The notes under the pieces were generated by a model. It saw only the letters and a list, made by a program, of their open reading frames with translations. It did not search any database and was not told where the DNA came from. This document shows positions 52,617 to 61,806 of a DNA stretch of 64,000 nucleotides, in pieces. Location of the stretch: the NCBI GenBank assembly GCA_964235495.1, contig CAXSAX010000010.1, forward strand, positions 1 to 64,000, given 5' to 3'. This stretch comes from LMUY01 sp964235495 (lineage in GTDB: Bacteria; Pseudomonadota; Alphaproteobacteria; Acetobacterales; Acetobacteraceae). The first letter of the stretch is position 1, and each line of letters begins with the position of its first letter. The position numbers and the translations under genes were made by a program.

Positions 52617-54998
52617 CTATTCAGGTGTAAGTCCGGGCAGAGCCGCTTGGCGTTGGTCAACCTTTACCCTGCGCCGATATCCTACCGTCCCGGTCGCAAC
52701 CGAACCTGGCGCACCGAAGATGGTAGCGAGCGTAGGATGAAATAATAGACAGTTCTCGTCAGGGTCGGTTATCAGCCCGCGAAAGAATGGCCGTTTAAAG
52801 CCGCAATTCGAAATGTAGAAGACTGTGCCTTGGCTGCGGACTCCGAGGCAGCCAGTCCAGATTAGGACATCTACGACGGCTTGTACCAATTCAGGTTGTG
52901 CGACCTTCTTCGCAACCAAAGAGTTCAGATTAGAAAGAGACGTGCTCCTTCCAAGCTGGGACAAGTCATAGAGAAGAGCCTGCGCGTCTGGAACAACATC
53001 GGACAGTTCATGGTCGAAATCCTCCAGGACCTGCCATCCGAGTTCATCAAGCGCCTTGAAGTAGTCGGCCTCCTCAATCCGGTTCCGGCCAAGGGTGACG
53101 GCCCGTCGCCGCGCGGTCTCAAACAGACGAATCAGATAGCGCGGCCGCATGAGTGAGGCATCGATCAGAAAATCGAGCGTGGCGACACCATTAACTAGCG
53201 GGACGGTGACGCTCTCCCATACAGACAACCATGGTGGCCGCGTGTCACCGAACCCTTGAAGAACCCGCTCTTGAAATAACCGCATGAGCAGTTCGCGATC
53301 GTCCCATTCGACGCTTGTGCTTGCGAGCTTGCTGTAGTCAGCCATACTTTTTACGACAAACTCGTAAACGTCGCTTCGTAGAAAGATCGCCCAATGGAAT
53401 GTAACGTCAGCCCGGTCGAAGCGTCGGCGGATTTCCTGTAGGCATTCGACAAGGCCAACAATTATAAGGGCATCGAGATCGCCAAATCCGATGGGCGTCC
53501 AGAACCTGTCGAGATTGTCAAACAGAAAGAACACCAATCCTTTCAACTTAAGATATTCGAATATTTGATCCCGAACTGAACGAATTTCTGAACCGTAAAC
53601 GATCTCGAGCGTCTGAGACGAGTTAATACCTAACGTTGGCGCATTCTCTTGAGATGAACGGTATCTCGCTATAATCCGATCTGTCAGGCTGGATAAACGT
53701 TCCGCGAAATCACCATAACCCTCGGCACGTTGGCGGTATGTAGCCTGCAGGCGATCGTATTGAACCATCAACCGTGAGTCATTCCGGATCCTCTTCGCGT
53801 CTTTCTCAAGTAGTTTATAGGCAATCTCCAGCCATATAATGTACTCCCAAAAAGCGGCGATAAGCTCCTTCCGAGTGCCAAGGGAAAGCTGTTCGAGTAC
53901 AAACTCCTTGAGCTTTATGAGTTGGAAACCTTCCGGTGCCAAATCCACAACTACATTGTTTTTATTTGACCGGGCTTTGTTCCGCGCCTGGATGAAGATC
54001 GCACTCTTGCCGCAGCCTTTGCGTCCGAGAACAATGTTGAGATCGCCACTCAGAGTGCGGCGGAATTGCTCGGTTTCGAGGAAGTAGTTGTCAAGCTGCA
54101 CCGCCTCATTCTCGGCAGTGGGATCACCACAATATACTTGGTCCAGAAACCGATTACTGCTTTGACGAACCTCGACGTACTCTTCTTGGGCCTCGGCCAC
54201 AAGCTCGCGAAACTCGCGCATCTTCGGATCAACGTCGGCAAGAGTCGTGTACCTCGTCGCAATTTCGTCAAGATCGAGTGGAATGCGCGCTGGGCTCGGG
54301 GCGAGCAGCATGCACGGAATATCGAGACCACGAGCAGCGCCTATAACAAACGCAGCGCGCTGGTTCTGGCGAAAAGATTCAGGATCTGTGCTTGAATGCC
54401 AAAAGGCGATGACTCCAAAAGATTGCGCCACGCCCTCGAAAGCTTCAGTTGCCGTCAGACGATCAATCTCCCGCGGATTGAAGTTGCGGAATCGCATTTT
54501 CATGATTTTTTTAATGCCGCTTGTCGTGCGTCTCAGCACGTCATCCAGACCTGATGCCTGTAAGATGTAAATCGGCGCTTCGCGATTCCTCTTTGGGCGC
54601 GGCCAGGATGGGGTCGTAAAGGGTCGCTGCATGATCTCGACTAGATCTGCTCGGCTGCAGTAGTCGTCGTGCCCAATGTTATGAAGAAGGCCAATCTCTT
54701 CTAGCTGCTTGCGATCTTTGTTGCCGGCCCGAATCAAGCGCACAGGATTGCCGAGGCCGAGAGCGAGCGCGATCTCGTAGACGACGTTATGGTTAGGCTC
54801 AGAAATGTCGGCAATTAGAGCGTTTGCGTTACCGACCCAGCCGCGCACCGATCTATCAATTGGCTGGCCGGAGACATCGTGCCTGTTCCATGGTGAAAAT
54901 TCGTTTTCAGGTGTCCGTGCGGTGTAGCAGGCACCCATTATCGTGTCCCGAACGATGGAGTCCGCGGAGGAGAAGGCGACGAATGTCTTATGTGGCAT
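52617..54998 (-). CDS. Orphan protein with two nucleoside-deoxyribosyltransferase/TIR-like domains and a Sll1717-type P-loop ATPase
   Basis: A 793-residue cytoplasmic protein in AT-richer DNA. Residues about 1-110 (KTFVAFSSADSIVRD ... ADISEPNHNVVYEIALALG) look like a nucleoside 2-deoxyribosyltransferase/TIR-like hydrolase fold. Residues about 140-255 repeat that plan (PIYILQASGLDDV ... QNQRAAFVIGAARGL). A P-loop ATPase follows: Walker A LGRKGCGKSAIF near 325 and Walker B-like FFLFDNLDRF near 490, as in the Sll1717 group. The start 54998 has AGGA upstream; an ATG at 55049 is possible. The architecture (possible NAD/nucleotide hydrolase plus switch ATPase) suggests an anti-phage abortive-infection protein, an inference. 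Confidence 0.75.
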   Translation of the reverse strand: MPHKTFVAFSSADSIVRDTIMGACYTARTPENEFSPWNRHDVSGQPIDRSVRGWVGNANALIADISEPNHNVVYEIALALGLGNPVRLIRAGNKDRKQLEEIGLLHNIGHDDYCSRADLVEIMQRPFTTPSWPRPKRNREAPIYILQASGLDDVLRRTTSGIKKIMKMRFRNFNPREIDRLTATEAFEGVAQSFGVIAFWHSSTDPESFRQNQRAAFVIGAARGLDIPCMLLAPSPARIPLDLDEIATRYTTLADVDPKMREFRELVAEAQEEYVEVRQSSNRFLDQVYCGDPTAENEAVQLDNYFLETEQFRRTLSGDLNIVLGRKGCGKSAIFIQARNKARSNKNNVVVDLAPEGFQLIKLKEFVLEQLSLGTRKELIAAFWEYIIWLEIAYKLLEKDAKRIRNDSRLMVQYDRLQATYRQRAEGYGDFAERLSSLTDRIIARYRSSQENAPTLGINSSQTLEIVYGSEIRSVRDQIFEYLKLKGLVFFLFDNLDRFWTPIGFGDLDALIIVGLVECLQEIRRRFDRADVTFHWAIFLRSDVYEFVVKSMADYSKLASTSVEWDDRELLMRLFQERVLQGFGDTRPPWLSVWESVTVPLVNGVATLDFLIDASLMRPRYLIRLFETARRRAVTLGRNRIEEADYFKALDELGWQVLEDFDHELSDVVPDAQALLYDLSQLGRSTSLSNLNSLVAKKVAQPELVQAVVDVLIWTGCLGVRSQGTVFYISNCGFKRPFFRGLITDPDENCLLFHPTLATIFGAPGSVATGTVGYRRRVKVDQRQAALPGLTPE

Positions 54999-55151
54999 GC
55001 CGCTGATTCCTGGCTGAAAGCCAACAAAGGACATCAACAGCATACACATCCACTGCGGCCGAACAAAAGTCTTGGTCGAGGCCGCATATCAACTTGCGGA
55101 GGCTGACACCGCTTACTGATTTCCCCGTGTTACGAGTAACTCCGCCACCCC

Positions 55152-56561
55152 CTACCGCCCCAACCCCTGCACAATCTCCTCCGTCATCTTCTTCGCGTCC
55201 GCGAACAGCATCATCGTGTTCGGCCGGAAGAACAGCTCGTTCTCCACCCCCGCGTAGCCCGACGCCATGGAGCGCTTGATGAACAGCACCGTTGCCGCCT
55301 TCTCCACCTCCAGGATCGGCATGCCGTAGATCGCCGAGGTCTTGTCCGTCTTGGCCGCCGGGTTGGTCACGTCGTTGGCGCCGATCACGTACACCACGTC
55401 CGCGGTGGCGAACTCGTTGTTGATCTCCTCCAGCTCGAACACGTCGTCATACGGCACGTTGGCCTCGGCCAGCAGCACGTTCATGTGGCCCGGCATGCGG
55501 CCCGCCACGGGGTGGATGGCGTATTTCACCGTCACCCCCTCCTCCTTCAGCAGGTCCGCCATCTCGCGCAGCGCGTGCTGCGCCTGCGCCACCGCCATGC
55601 CGTAGCCGGGCACGATGATGACCTTGGACGCGTTCTTCATGATGAACGCCGCGTCGTCCGCGTTGCCTGCCTTCACCGCCCGCTGCTCGCCGCCCGCCCC
55701 GGCCCCCGCCACGACCGCTGCGGAGCCGGTGCCGAAGCCGCCCAGCAGCACGTTGAAGATCGAGCGGTTCATGCCCTTGCACATGATGTAGGACAGGATG
55801 GCGCCCGACGCGCCCACCAGCGCCCCGGTAATAATCAGCGCCAGATTCTGGATGGTGAAGCCGATGCCGCACGCCGCCCAGCCGGAATAGCTGTTCAGCA
55901 TGGACACCACGACCGGCATGTCCGCCCCACCGATCGGGATGATCAGCAGGAAGCCCAGTGCCAGCGCCACCAGCGCCACCAGCCAGAACACCGCCTGGCT
56001 GGCCGAGAGGCAGAACGCCACGATCAGCAGCAGCAGCAGCACGCCCAGGCCGGCATTGAGCTGGTGCTGGTACTTGAAGGTGATCGGCGTGCCCTTCATC
56101 AGCGCCTGCAGCTTGGCGAACGCGATCAGCGACCCGGTGAACGTCACGGCGCCGATCGCCAGGCCGATCGACATCTCCACCAGGCTCTGGCCGTGGATGT
56201 GGCCCGGCACGCCGATGCCGAACGCCGCCGGGGCGTTCAGCGCCGCGGCGGCCACGAACACGGCGGCCAGGCCCACCAGCGAGTGGAACGCCGCCACCAA
56301 TTGCGGCAGCGCCGTCATCTGGATGCGGCGCGACACGGTGACGCCGATCGCGCCACCGATGGCGATGCCGGCCACGATCAGGATGTAGCCGCTGCCCGAC
56401 ATGCCGCTGCGCAGCAGGGTCGCCACGATGGCGATGGCCATGCCGGCGATGCCGAAATTGTTGCCCTGCCGCGCGCTGACCGGGCTGGACAGCCCGCGCA
56501 GGGCGAGCACGAACAGCACGGCGGCGACGAGGTAGGCGAGCGCGGTCAGGCTGGGCGACAT
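55152..56561 (-). CDS. pntB: Proton-translocating NAD(P) transhydrogenase subunit beta
   Basis: A 469-residue subunit. The N-terminal two-thirds hold about nine transmembrane helices of the proton channel. The C-terminal dIII domain binds NADP(H), with VIIVPGYGMAVAQAQHALRE, HPVAGRMPGHMNVLLAEA and VIGANDVTNPAAK. It uses the proton gradient to reduce NADP+ with NADH. It is the last gene of pntAA-pntAB-pntB, ten bases after pntAB. Confidence 0.96.
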   Translation of the reverse strand: MSPSLTALAYLVAAVLFVLALRGLSSPVSARQGNNFGIAGMAIAIVATLLRSGMSGSGYILIVAGIAIGGAIGVTVSRRIQMTALPQLVAAFHSLVGLAAVFVAAAALNAPAAFGIGVPGHIHGQSLVEMSIGLAIGAVTFTGSLIAFAKLQALMKGTPITFKYQHQLNAGLGVLLLLLIVAFCLSASQAVFWLVALVALALGFLLIIPIGGADMPVVVSMLNSYSGWAACGIGFTIQNLALIITGALVGASGAILSYIMCKGMNRSIFNVLLGGFGTGSAAVVAGAGAGGEQRAVKAGNADDAAFIMKNASKVIIVPGYGMAVAQAQHALREMADLLKEEGVTVKYAIHPVAGRMPGHMNVLLAEANVPYDDVFELEEINNEFATADVVYVIGANDVTNPAAKTDKTSAIYGMPILEVEKAATVLFIKRSMASGYAGVENELFFRPNTMMLFADAKKMTEEIVQGLGR

Positions 56562-56571
56562 GCGGGGCGGC

Positions 56572-57003
56572 CTACTTCGGGGTCACGATTTTGACGGCGG
56601 ACGTTCTCGGCCGGAACATCGCCAGCATCCGCTGCGTCACAGTGAAGCCGCCGAAGATGTTGACGCTGGCCAGCAGCACCGCCAGGAAGCCGAACACCTG
56701 CGCCGCGATGCTGTCGCCCAGGCCGGTGGCCAGCATGGCGCCCACCACGATGACGGAGGAGATGGCGTTGGTAACGCCCATCAGCGGCGAGTGCAGCGCC
56801 GGGGTCACGTTCCACACCACGTAGTAGCCGACGAAGCAGGCCATCAGGAACACGGCAAGCAGGAACACGAACGGCTCCACCGCCGCCCCGATCGGGGCGA
56901 TGGCGGTCGTCACCGGCTCCGCCATGCTGCGCAGCTGCACGGCGAGCACGGCGGCCTGGTGAGATACGCTGGTCGCCTGGTCGGCCAAGTCGTTGGGATT
57001 CAT
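56572..57003 (-). CDS. pntAB: Proton-translocating NAD(P) transhydrogenase subunit alpha 2
   Basis: A 143-residue membrane part of the alpha subunit with four hydrophobic helices, including VFLLAVFLMACFVGYYVVW and the family block NVTPALHSPLMGVTNAISSV. The C-terminus has FGGFTVTQRMLAMF. The split alpha subunit (two genes) is the Rhodospirillum-type arrangement. ATG 57003 overlaps the pntAA stop. Confidence 0.95.
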   Translation of the reverse strand: MNPNDLADQATSVSHQAAVLAVQLRSMAEPVTTAIAPIGAAVEPFVFLLAVFLMACFVGYYVVWNVTPALHSPLMGVTNAISSVIVVGAMLATGLGDSIAAQVFGFLAVLLASVNIFGGFTVTQRMLAMFRPRTSAVKIVTPK

Positions 57004-58145
57004 GCGGCGGCTCCGACGGCGGGTTTGTAGCGTTCATGGACCACCGCGCCATGCCGGGTCAGCATGGTGCCCTGCACGATGGCGTCGTCGTCCGGCAGCT
57101 TGGGCGCGCGGGCCTCCTTGTCCCAGAACGTGGTCAGGAAGGTCAGCAGGTTGCGGGCGTACAGGTTGCTGGCGGCGACCGGGATGCGCCCCGGCCAGTT
57201 GCGCCAGCCCAGCACCTTCACGCCGTTCTCGGTGCGGGCGATCTCGCCGGGCTTGGTGGCGCCGCAGTTGCCGCCGGCGTCCGCCGCGATATCGACCACC
57301 ACGCTGCCCGCCTTCATGCCGGCCACCATCTCGGCCGTGATGATGACGGGCGCCTTGCCGCCGGCCACCAGGGCGGTGCAGATCACCAGGTCGTTCTTGG
57401 CCACCGTCGCCTTGAGCAGCTCGGCCTGCTTGGCGCGGAACGCGTCGCTCATGACGCGGGCATAGGCGCCGGTCTGCCCGGCGGATTCCTCGTCCTCCAC
57501 GCCGACGAAGGTGGCGCCCAGCGAGCGGATCTCCTCCTTGGCCGCCGGGCGCACGTCCGTCGCGCTGACGATGGCGCCCAGGCGGCGCGCGGTGGCGATG
57601 GCCTGCAGCCCGGCGACGCCGGCGCCCACCACGAACACGCGGGCGGGCGGCACGGTGCCGGCGGCGGTCATCATCATGGCGAAGCCGCGGTCGAACGCGC
57701 CGGCCCCCTCGATCACCGCGCGGTAGCCGGCGAGGTTGGCCTGCGAGGACAGCACGTCCATCGACTGCGCCCGGGTGATGCGGGGCAGCAGCTCCATGGC
57801 GGCGACGTCGATCCCCGCCTCGGCCAGCTCGGGGGCCAGCGCCGGGTCCACCCCGGCATTGGCGACGCAAACCAGCAGCGTGCCGCGGGCGATGTGGCCG
57901 CGGGTGGCGGCGCTCGGCAGCTGCACGGCGAACACGATGGCCGCCCCCGTCAGCACGGCGGCGGCGTCGGGCGACACCTCCGCCCCGGCGGCGGCGAAAT
58001 CGGCGTCGGCGATGGAGGCTTGCAGCCCTGCGCCGGCCTGCACCGCCACCTCCATGCCGAGGGCGATCAGCTTCTTCACCGTCTCCGGCGTGGCGGCCAC
58101 GCGGGTTTCCGCATCCGCCGTTTCCTTCAGCACCGCCAGGCGCAT
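57000..58145 (-). CDS. pntAA: Proton-translocating NAD(P) transhydrogenase subunit alpha 1
   Basis: A 381-residue soluble dI subunit binding NAD(H). It begins MRLAVLKETADAETRVAATP, with RVFVVGAGVAGLQAIATARR as the Rossmann motif and ATDVRPAAKEEIRSLGATF after it. The start is ATG 58145 with GGGGGA upstream; an in-frame ATG five codons earlier is possible, and the longer frame to 58451 is not credible. First gene of the pnt operon, divergent from a small lipoprotein. Confidence 0.95.
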   Translation of the reverse strand: MRLAVLKETADAETRVAATPETVKKLIALGMEVAVQAGAGLQASIADADFAAAGAEVSPDAAAVLTGAAIVFAVQLPSAATRGHIARGTLLVCVANAGVDPALAPELAEAGIDVAAMELLPRITRAQSMDVLSSQANLAGYRAVIEGAGAFDRGFAMMMTAAGTVPPARVFVVGAGVAGLQAIATARRLGAIVSATDVRPAAKEEIRSLGATFVGVEDEESAGQTGAYARVMSDAFRAKQAELLKATVAKNDLVICTALVAGGKAPVIITAEMVAGMKAGSVVVDIAADAGGNCGATKPGEIARTENGVKVLGWRNWPGRIPVAASNLYARNLLTFLTTFWDKEARAPKLPDDDAIVQGTMLTRHGAVVHERYKPAVGAAA

Positions 58146-58408
58146 CCGCTGTTCCCCCATGGCGGACACCGCCCATTGCCAATGAAGGATGCGGGACGGC
58201 GCACGGCCTTGCAAGAGCGCCCGCGGCGATGGCGGCCCGCCCCGGCCCACCCTCCGGCGCACCCGGGCCGAGTACACCGGCAGTCCATCCCGCCCTCCGC
58301 TGCCGTTGAACTCCCGGCAGGAGCAGGGTATGGCGTGGCCGAGGCGGCAACTCCGGTCCCTTGACCAGCAACGATCGAGTACAGCGTGCCGATCCACAGG
58401 AGAGAACA

Positions 58409-58702
58409 TTGCGGTTTGGTGTCGCGTCCTCCGCTTTATGCCTGGTTGCACTGGCGGGCTGCCTCGGGACCGGCCCGACGCACCCGCCCATACCTGCGAC
58501 TCCGGACGAGCAGGTGCCGGTGCCGCCGCCCTCCACCACGATGCTGATCTGGCAGCCGGGTCATTACGACTGGGACGGGGCGCATTACCTCTGGGTGCGG
58601 GGCGAGTGGGAGGCCGGCACCGGCGAGTCGCGGCTGTGGCGCGACGGCTTCTGGGACACGGTCAACAAGCAGGCGGTGTGGGTGCCGGGACGCTGGCTCT
58701 AG
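58409..58702 (+). CDS. Small YXWXW-type lipoprotein
   Basis: A 97-residue protein. The start is set at TTG 58409 because AGGAGAG lies just upstream and because it yields a compact lipoprotein signal, MRFGVASSALCLVALAGC, with lipobox LAGC. After a proline-rich linker (PVPPPST) the mature part has tryptophan/tyrosine repeats: WQPGHYDWDGAHYLWVRGEW and WVPGRW at the end. This pattern is typical of YXWXW-repeat lipoproteins of the envelope. Function unknown. Divergent from pntAA across about 260 bases without other features. Confidence 0.75.
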   Translation: MRFGVASSALCLVALAGCLGTGPTHPPIPATPDEQVPVPPPSTTMLIWQPGHYDWDGAHYLWVRGEWEAGTGESRLWRDGFWDTVNKQAVWVPGRWL

Positions 58703-58811
58703 CAGGGTTCTGAAAAAGGCCGAAGCAAAGGTCGGGGCTTTCCCTGCGTGCGTATTCCACTCGCCTGATAGAAGGCGAGCGGAACCTTGACCCACTCCGC
58801 CCCGAACCCCA

Positions 58812-58832
58812 CCAGAGGACGAAGTCCTCTGG
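58812..58832 (-). repeat. Two-hairpin dispersed palindromic repeat, copy C (first hairpin)
   Basis: CCAGAGGAC-GAA-GTCCTCTGG, with flanks that on the minus strand read CAGGTGT before and TGGGGTT after, the same as copy B. The second hairpin is not clear here. A separate 7-bp hairpin (CTCGCCT...AGGCGAG, 58760-58779) lies just upstream. Confidence 0.75.
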
Positions 58833-58851
58833 ACACCTGTTTACCAGGGGT

Positions 58852-58895
58852 AAAGGGGATGCCTATCCCCTTTCGGGTGCAGGGCAGAGCCCTGC
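58852..58895 (+). repeat. Two-hairpin dispersed palindromic repeat, copy D
   Basis: AAAGGGGAT-GCCT-ATCCCCTTT (58852-58873), then CGGGT, then GCAGGGC-AGA-GCCCTGC (58879-58895). The layout and CGGGT linker match copy A, while both stems differ by paired changes. Copies C and D stand head to head between the lipoprotein and the next gene. Confidence 0.75.
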
Positions 58896-58927
58896 AAGCA
58901 TCGGCTTCGCCCTTGTTCGGCACCCTT

Positions 58928-60386
58928 CTAAGGCTCGTTCGCCTTGTAGGACCGCACCCCGTTCGCGTCGGTCGAGTAGGTGCCGAGGAACCGCTCCGGC
59001 CGCTGCGCCACCGCGTCCTGCGGCGCGGCGGCGGGCGCGGCTTGCGGCGCGCGCGCGGGCTCCGGCTCGGGCGCCTCGTCCGAAGTCGCGGCCCGTGCCT
59101 TCCTGGCCGCCCGGTGCGACGTGTGGTGCCGGCTGGCCTGCAACTCCGCATACAGCGACTCCAGCCGCGCCAGGGCGCCCCTCGGCTCGTCCGCCTCAAG
59201 CTTGCGGGCCGGCGCGGCCGGGAGCGGGGCGGGCAGCGGCGGCAACGGCCCGACCGCCACCTCCGGCAGCGGCGCCAGCGCCCGGGGCGGCTCGACGCGG
59301 AGGCCGGCCAAGGCTTGAGGCTCGTGGGCTTGCGGCTCGTGGGCTTGCGGCTCGTGGGCTTGCGGCTCGTGGGCTTGCGGCTCGTGGGNNNNNNNNNNNN
59401 NNNNNNNNNNNNNNNNNNNNNNNNNNNNNNNNNNNNNNNNNNNNNNNNNNNNNNNNNNNNNNNNNNNNNNNNNNNNNNNNNNNNNNNNCTTGCGGCTCTG
59501 GGGCTTGCGGCTCTGGGGCTTGCGGCTCTGGGGCCGGGGCGGGAATGGGCGACGCCGGGTTCGCCGGGGCCGTCACCGCCTGCGGGCCGCCCAGGGCCGG
59601 ACCGGGACCCGGCGCTTGGCGCAGCAGCCATCCACCCAAGGCGACGCAGGCCACCAGCAGGCCGAGCCCGGCGGCGATGACCGCCCCCCGCCCAGCCCGA
59701 ACCCGGCGCATCGGGACCAAACCGGCCGCGGGACTGGCCATGCCCAGCACCGGCGGCGGCGCGGGCGGCTGGGCCTGCACGGGCGCCGCCGTCCCGGCCG
59801 CCCCCAGATCGACAGCCCCCTGGGCGACCAGCCGGCTGTGCAGCGGCGCGAACTCGTCCGTGTCGAGCGCCGCCAGGAAGCCCGGCGTGCCCGCCAGCAC
59901 GAATTGCAGCGCCGGACCAGCCCGCAGGGCAAGCTGCAGGTACCGCAATGTGGACCGCGGCAACGCGTCCGCGCCGCTGATCAGCAGGACGATGCGGTCG
60001 TACGACTCGTCCAGCACGGTCAGGTTGCCGAACGCCTCCCGCAGGATCAGGTCGTCCTGCTGCGCCCGCTCCAGCCGCCCCGTCACCTCCGCCACCAGCC
60101 GGGCGATGCCGAGGCCCTCGGACGCCGTGGCCTTGAGCCGGAACACCCGGCTGTCCTGGATCGCCAGCCGGCGCGCCGCCTTGTCGAGCAGCGCGTCCGC
60201 GGCGCCGTCCGCCGCCAGGATGGCCACATCCCCGCCAGCCATCACCTGGCGGATCAAGCGGTCAAAAGCATCTGGCTGGCTCAAATCCCTGGGTGAGATG
60301 AAAATGCTTGCAGAACTCCGCTGAGGCGCGTGCCGCCCAAAGCTACGTGTGGGACTGGAGGGTTCGGCCAGCCGCCGCGGGGGCAC
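58928..60386 (-). CDS. Single-pass membrane protein with degenerate AAA/ExeA-like N-domain and a pentapeptide repeat, split by an assembly gap
   Basis: From GTG 60386 the first roughly 190 residues resemble the ATPase fold of ExeA-type proteins (DAFDRLIRQVMAGGDVAILA ... LDESYDRIVLLISGADAL), but no proper Walker A is seen. One transmembrane helix follows (GAVIAAGLGLLVACVALGGW), then a proline-rich region with repeats of APEPQ entering the gap and AHEPQ leaving it. The C-terminal part, in the frame ending at 58928, ends RFLGTYSTDANGVRSYKANE. The 100 N shift the apparent frame by one, but the gap length is arbitrary, so one gene is assumed. Function unknown. Size uncertain. Confidence 0.65.
59389..59488. 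other. Assembly gap of 100 N inside a tandem repeat
   Basis: Exactly 100 N, the conventional length for a gap of unknown size. It is flanked on both sides by a 15-base tandem repeat (units of CTTGCGGCTCGTGGG on the left and CTTGCGGCTCTGGGG on the right), so the repeat itself probably defeated assembly. Confidence 0.98.
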
Positions 60387-60453
60387 GACTAGCGCATCCC
60401 GGGGGCGTGAACCTAGCGCAAATTTACCGTGGCGGAGCGGAGGGGCCGGGGTC

Positions 60454-61803
60454 CTATCCGTGACCGGGGACGCCGGCCTCCTTCAACGCGGCCGCCTGGC
60501 GCGTCGCCAGCGCGCCGGCGTCGAACCCGGCGGTCATCTCGCGGAACAGCTCCGACCAGTTCAGTTCCGCCTTCAGCCGCAAGAACACGCTGCCCAGGCC
60601 CACCGCCGAGCGGTCCATCAGCACGAACTCCCGCGGCGGGCGCACGCCGCCGCTCTTCTTCAGCTCCTCGTACACCTTCTCCGCCACCTTGCGCCCGTAA
60701 TCCGGATCGCCGTGCTGCTGGATCGGCCGCACCCGGTCGTCCAGCAGCGGCTCGTAGATGAAGCGCGCCCACTGGTTCATCACCTCCATCTTCTCGCGCG
60801 ACAGCCCGGTGAAGCCCCACTGCTCGTAGGCGTGGTGCGCCCGGTCCATGTCCTCGGTGCGGATCGCCTCGTACAGGTCGATCACCCCGGCGACGAACTT
60901 GGGCGGGAACACGCGGATGCTGCCATAGTCCAGCAGGTTGAGCCCGTTGTCGTCGCGCACCTGGTAGTTGCCGAGGTGCGGGTCGCCGTGGATGACGCCG
61001 TAGCTGTACAGCGGGCGATACCAGGCATGGAAGATCGCCGTGGCCACCTGGTTGCGCTCCTCCAGCGACATGCCCTCGTCCAGCCTGGCCTGCAGGCCGC
61101 GGCCCTTCAGCCAGGTCATGGTCAGCAGCCGCCCCGTGGAATGGCTCTCGATCGGGCGCGGCACGCTCACCAGCTTGTCGCCGTCGAGCATCAGCGCGTA
61201 CAGCCGCATTTGCGCCGCCTCGCGCCGGTAGTCCAGCTCCTCGCGCAGCCGCTCCGCCAACTCGGCGTAGATGTCGTCGGACTGGATGGTGGACTCGAAG
61301 CGCTTGTAGAGCGACATCGCCAGCCGCAGCTGCCGCAGGTCGGCCTCCATGGCGCTGGCCATGTCCGGGTACTGCAGCTTGCAGGCCACGTCCGTGCCGT
61401 CCGGCAGCGTGGCGCGGTGCACCTGGCCCAGGCTGGCCGCCGCCGCGGCCTCCTGGCCGAAGCTCTTGAACTTGCTTTGCCAGTCGGTCCCCAACTCGCC
61501 CGACATGCGGCGGCGCACGAAGCTCCAGCCCATCGGCGGCGCGTTGGCCTGCAATTGGGCCAGCTCGTTGGCGTACTCCTCCGGCAGCGCGTCCGGGATG
61601 GTGGACATGAACTGCGCCACCTTCATCAGCGGCCCCTTCAGCCCGCCGAGGATCGCCTTGAGGTCCTCCGCGTGGGCCGACTGGTTGCCTTTGATGCCGA
61701 ACACGCGCTGGCCGGCGAAGCGCGCGGCGATGCCGCCCACGGCGCCGGAGGTGCGGGCCATGCGGCGCACCTCGCCGAAGATGTTGGGCCGGTCCTCGGA
61801 CAT
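60454..61803 (-). CDS. ABC1/AarF (UbiB-like) atypical kinase family protein
   Basis: A 449-residue member of the ABC1/ADCK family. The diagnostic N-terminal helix motif is seen as GGLKGPLMKVAQFMST (K-x-x-Q type). The alanine-rich nucleotide loop is AAAAASLGQVHRA. The lysine is in VACKLQYP, the catalytic loop is VIHGDPHLGNYQV and the metal Asp is in LLDYGSIRVF. UbiB-type proteins support ubiquinone synthesis through ATPase activity; this one lacks C-terminal membrane helices, so it may be a different subgroup. It starts three bases after the pepF stop, probably in the same transcript. Confidence 0.9.
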   Translation of the reverse strand: MSEDRPNIFGEVRRMARTSGAVGGIAARFAGQRVFGIKGNQSAHAEDLKAILGGLKGPLMKVAQFMSTIPDALPEEYANELAQLQANAPPMGWSFVRRRMSGELGTDWQSKFKSFGQEAAAAASLGQVHRATLPDGTDVACKLQYPDMASAMEADLRQLRLAMSLYKRFESTIQSDDIYAELAERLREELDYRREAAQMRLYALMLDGDKLVSVPRPIESHSTGRLLTMTWLKGRGLQARLDEGMSLEERNQVATAIFHAWYRPLYSYGVIHGDPHLGNYQVRDDNGLNLLDYGSIRVFPPKFVAGVIDLYEAIRTEDMDRAHHAYEQWGFTGLSREKMEVMNQWARFIYEPLLDDRVRPIQQHGDPDYGRKVAEKVYEELKKSGGVRPPREFVLMDRSAVGLGSVFLRLKAELNWSELFREMTAGFDAGALATRQAAALKEAGVPGHG

Positions 61804-61806
61804 GTC

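Noticed and set aside
52184..52630. 148-codon ORF overlapping the end of the TPR gene
   Set aside because: Out of frame with the real gene, then runs through apparently non-coding DNA. No motif.
59196..60386. Gene ending in an Arg/Ser/Pro repeat after the N gap in the same numerical frame
   Set aside because: The 100-N gap is of arbitrary length, so the frame after it is meaningless. The AHEPQ frame ending at 58928 continues the APEPQ repeat logically.
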